Source of the DNA: Pseudomonadota bacterium
Lineage (GTDB): Bacteria; Pseudomonadota; Gammaproteobacteria; Acidiferrobacterales; Acidiferrobacteraceae
Assembly: GCA_021795255.1 (NCBI GenBank)
Contig: JAJYPQ010000189.1
Span: 1 to 7,223, forward strand
Direction of reading: 5' to 3'
Length of the DNA stretch: 7,223 nt
Of the stretch, positions 6,066-7,223 are shown piece by piece (positions within the stretch are counted from its first letter, which is position 1; each line of letters starts with the position of its first letter). Both the position numbers and the translations under genes were made by a program. The notes under the pieces are model-generated. The model worked only from the letters and a program-made list of their open reading frames with translations, ran no database searches and was not told the DNA's origin.

Positions 6066-6200
6066 ATGCGACCAGCGTGGCGGAAGGGGCCGTGGGGCGC
6101 TTACCAGATAACGGCTGGCGCCCAGAAAGCTAAAGTATCACTGTACCGTGCCGCCCGCCGACTCGTAACAACGATGTCGGCGGGCTACGTCAAGCGTTAG
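6066..6200 (+). CDS. Doubtful 44-aa ORF
   Basis: The ATG at 6066 has AGGAAAG just upstream (tight spacing), and the frame ends at TAG 6198-6200. The peptide is basic (MRPAWRKGPWGAYQIT... to SAGYVKR). No family is recognised. A near-perfect 14-bp hairpin crosses its 3' half, which suggests that the DNA or RNA structure may be what matters here. The frame also extends upstream to GTG 5988 without a ribosome site. Confidence 0.25.
   Translation: MRPAWRKGPWGAYQITAGAQKAKVSLYRAARRLVTTMSAGYVKR
6153..6185. repeat. Strong stem-loop
   Basis: GCCCGCCGAC (6153-6162) pairs perfectly with GTCGGCGGGC (6176-6185). Inside, TCGT (6163-6166) pairs with ACGA (6171-6174) around an AACA loop, leaving one bulged T at 6175. 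The total is 14 base pairs. No T-run follows, so it is not an ordinary intrinsic terminator. Confidence 0.75.
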
Positions 6201-6396
6201 CGCCATCAAATCCTACCCCAACACCCCCACTAGATCGTCGGCCCGCAGATGCGTGTACCCGCAGGGTCTTGTGTCCCGTGATCGCGGTCACCTGAGCCGT
6301 TCGACCCACAATAAGGCTGGGGAGATCGAATCGGTGCGCGCATTGTAAGCCGGACAGCCTATGCGCCGCCGACCCCCTTACCCCGTCCCCCTAGTG

Positions 6397-6449
6397 TCGA
6401 TGACGCATCATCGAAATTGCTTGAATACATATGATGCGTCATCTATAAT
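6397..6449 (+). promoter_or_regulatory. Paired-operator promoter module, copy 2 (upstream of basic protein gene)
   Basis: The left site TCGATGACGCATCATCGA (6397-6414) is a palindrome with perfect 7-bp arms. The right site ATGATGCGTCAT (6431-6442) is its inverted core, ATGACGCATCAT, 31 bp away centre to centre. The promoter is -35 TTGAAT (6421-6426), a 17-nt spacer and a perfect -10 TATAAT (6444-6449). The right site fills the spacer and the left site ends 6 bp before the -35. This is a classic arrangement for cooperative repression of the gene at 6479. Confidence 0.8.
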
Positions 6450-6478
6450 AGGCCATAGAACAGCACAGGAGCCACCAC

Positions 6479-6718
6479 ATGAGCAGGCAAACCAAGGGAT
6501 CCCTGAGAGCGGCAGGCAACCGGGTCGGCGACGAAAACAAGGCCCCCAAGCGCGGCCGACCGGCCAGCCCCGTCCCGCGCGCCATCCGCAACGCCGAGGC
6601 GGCCCGCCGGTATCGGGCACGCAAAAGGGCGGAGAAGGAGGCGCGGCGGGATCCGCGCCAGATGGTGCGGTCGGCGATCATTGATCTGTCGGCCGTGCCG
6701 ATCTGGCGGAGAGTTTAG
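6479..6718 (+). CDS. Small basic DNA-binding-like protein with AT-hook-like and bZIP-like basic motifs
   Basis: A 79-aa, strongly basic protein preceded by AGGA at 6467-6470 and by the best promoter in the window. KRGRPAS at 24-30 contains the AT-hook core RGRP, which binds the minor groove of AT-rich DNA in known proteins. RAIRNAEAARRYRAR at 34-48 fits the pattern of a bZIP basic region (Asn38, Ala41-Ala42, then Arg46 and Arg48). No heptad leucines follow, so it is not a true bZIP. Similar 'NAE..RRYR.RKR' segments occur in small bacterial plasmid and phage proteins, as far as I recall. The C-terminus (MVRSAIIDLSAVPIWRRV) is more hydrophobic and may mediate self-association. Its place directly behind the paired operators makes autoregulation, and control of the acrVA2 promoter, a reasonable inference. 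No direct evidence shows that it binds these sites. Confidence 0.75.
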   Translation: MSRQTKGSLRAAGNRVGDENKAPKRGRPASPVPRAIRNAEAARRYRARKRAEKEARRDPRQMVRSAIIDLSAVPIWRRV

Positions 6719-6800
6719 GACATATGTTTGTACGCAGATGGAATGGCAAAAGCGACCGTTCGGCGGATCGCAAGAGACATTATGAAAATCGCTCACTTCC

Positions 6801-6820
6801 GTTACGGTAACTGATATACT
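6801..6820 (+). promoter_or_regulatory. Extended -10 promoter with overlapping palindrome
   Basis: TGATATACT at 6812-6820 is an extended -10 element (TG at 6812-6813, TATACT at 6815-6820). No good -35 lies at the right distance. Immediately upstream is the perfect palindrome GTTACGGTAAC (6801-6811), a probable operator inside the promoter. It drives the 96-aa gene at 6849. Confidence 0.55.
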
Positions 6821-6848
6821 AAGATCATATAAACCGAGGAGACGCATC

Positions 6849-7139
6849 ATGTCCGATCAATTTTATGAGGTAATGATCAGACCACATGCGTGCGGAGGTG
6901 AGGAGTTTGAGGCGATCACAATCGACGAAGCGTGGGCTGACGAAGATGACTTGATCCAGGCGATAACGGAAGGAGTCGCCCCAGGCAGCCTCGTCAACGT
7001 GAGGGATCTGTGTGGTGCGCAGAATATCCTGGGGCGCATTCACGGCGAGCCGAACCGGGTTTTTGCGGTCATGGGCCCGTCCGCAGGCAGAGAGATCTAC
7101 TACGTCGGGATCTCGTGCATGCCGGATCGGGACGCTTAG
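6849..7139 (+). CDS. Small acidic lysine-free protein (unknown function)
   Basis: A 96-aa protein with GAGGAG at 6835-6840 before the ATG and its own extended -10 promoter. It has 17 Asp/Glu, 6 Arg and no Lys, so it is strongly acidic. The negative charges cluster at 18-34, including EE at 18-19 and DEDD at 31-34. The second half looks like a compact alpha/beta fold (GSLVNVRDLCGAQNILGRI; NRVFAVMG; EIYYVGISC). No signal peptide or membrane helix is visible, and no family is recognised. Small acidic proteins in anti-defence regions are sometimes DNA mimics (as ArdA and Ocr are), but nothing beyond charge and context supports that here. An antisense ORF covers the same bases but lacks comparable start signals. 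Confidence 0.75.
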   Translation: MSDQFYEVMIRPHACGGEEFEAITIDEAWADEDDLIQAITEGVAPGSLVNVRDLCGAQNILGRIHGEPNRVFAVMGPSAGREIYYVGISCMPDRDA

Positions 7140-7161
7140 ATAGAGATACTGACGGGGTGCC

Positions 7162-7184
7162 GCCGGGCGCCTACAGCGCCCGGC
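7162..7184. repeat. 23-bp GC-rich hairpin, copy 2 (inverted)
   Basis: The arms GCCGGGCGC (7162-7170) and GCGCCCGGC (7176-7184) flank CTACA. The unit is the exact reverse complement of 4039-4061. It lies 22 nt after the stop of the acidic-protein gene and ends 1 nt before the AAAGGAGGA ribosome site of the next gene. Confidence 0.8.
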
Positions 7185-7198
7185 CAAAGGAGGACCAC

Positions 7199-7223
7199 AT
7201 GCCGCACATCACGATCAACGAAG
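7199..7223 (+). CDS. Start of a further gene, cut off by the window end
   Basis: An ATG at 7199 follows a strong ribosome site (AAAGGAGGA at 7186-7194). Only MPHITINE is visible, too little to identify. No promoter is seen between it and the acidic-protein gene, so cotranscription is likely, with the hairpin in between perhaps tuning expression. Confidence 0.65.

Larger units (their letters stand above)
6023..6478. other. Mostly non-coding region with stem-loop and regulatory module
   Basis: There is no convincing gene in about 455 nt. It holds a doubtful 44-aa ORF (6066-6200), a strong stem-loop (6153-6185), a near-palindrome GTGATCGCGGTCAC at 6278-6291, the CGCCGACCCCCT element (6367-6378) shared with copy 1 of the operator module, and copy 2 of that module (6397-6449). 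Confidence 0.6.

Noticed and set aside
6724..6810. 28-aa basic ORF right after the 79-aa gene, with AGGA overlapping the previous stop
   Set aside because: Very short, without the G/C third-position preference of the neighbours, and it ends inside the palindrome of the next promoter.
6841..6850. GACGCATCAT, a match to part of the operator core, at the start of the acidic-protein gene
   Set aside because: Only a partial site without the second arm or its partner palindrome; it is made up of leader plus start codon and may be chance.
6825..7187. 120-aa minus-strand ORF covering the acidic-protein gene
   Set aside because: It runs through the hairpin and the promoter of the plus-strand gene. 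The plus strand has a promoter, GAGGAG and a natural end.
1..7223. Search for CRISPR arrays, tRNA genes and insertion sequences
   Set aside because: No regularly spaced direct repeats, no tRNA-like cloverleaf and no transposase-like frames were seen by eye.

Overview
The window reads as accessory and transfer DNA of a conjugative plasmid or integrative conjugative element from a fairly GC-rich Gram-negative bacterium, probably a proteobacterium. The evidence is a VirD4/TraD-family coupling protein, an ArdC-type antirestriction protein, strong Shine-Dalgarno sites, sigma70-like promoters, and every supported gene lying on the plus strand. No rRNA, tRNA, insertion sequence or CRISPR array is visible. 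The host cannot be named from the sequence.

Layout: (1) 1-2342, transfer block: the 3' part of a type IV coupling protein gene whose start lies outside the window, followed after 2 nt by a small OB-fold/SSB-like protein gene. (2) 2379-2759, one 90-aa gene of unknown function with its own TTGACA promoter and a clear intrinsic terminator. (3) 2760-3074, a gene-free leader with a long-range inverted repeat, then ardC (3075-4028). (4) 4039-5607, a cassette with a GC-rich hairpin, a promoter carrying two operator-like palindromes, a small ORF without an obvious start, and a 346-aa homologue of AcrVA2, the inhibitor of Cas12a expression. It ends with what looks like a degenerate copy of the ardC 3' end and a terminator. 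(5) 5627-6022, a gene interrupted by an in-frame amber codon. (6) 6023-6478, mostly non-coding with a strong stem-loop, ending in a second copy of the paired-operator promoter. (7) 6479-7223, a small basic protein with an AT-hook-like motif and a bZIP-like basic region, a small acidic lysine-free protein, a second inverted copy of the 23-bp hairpin, and the start of another gene.

How the parts may work together: the coupling protein feeds DNA to the conjugation channel. ArdC would protect incoming DNA from restriction, and the AcrVA2 homologue would lower recipient Cas12a expression. This makes the middle of the window an anti-defence island. The two copies of the same operator/promoter module, one before the acrVA2 cassette and one before the basic DNA-binding-like protein, suggest a shared regulon. 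The best candidates for undescribed biology are this regulon, the cassette structure around acrVA2, and the unnamed small genes in the same island.
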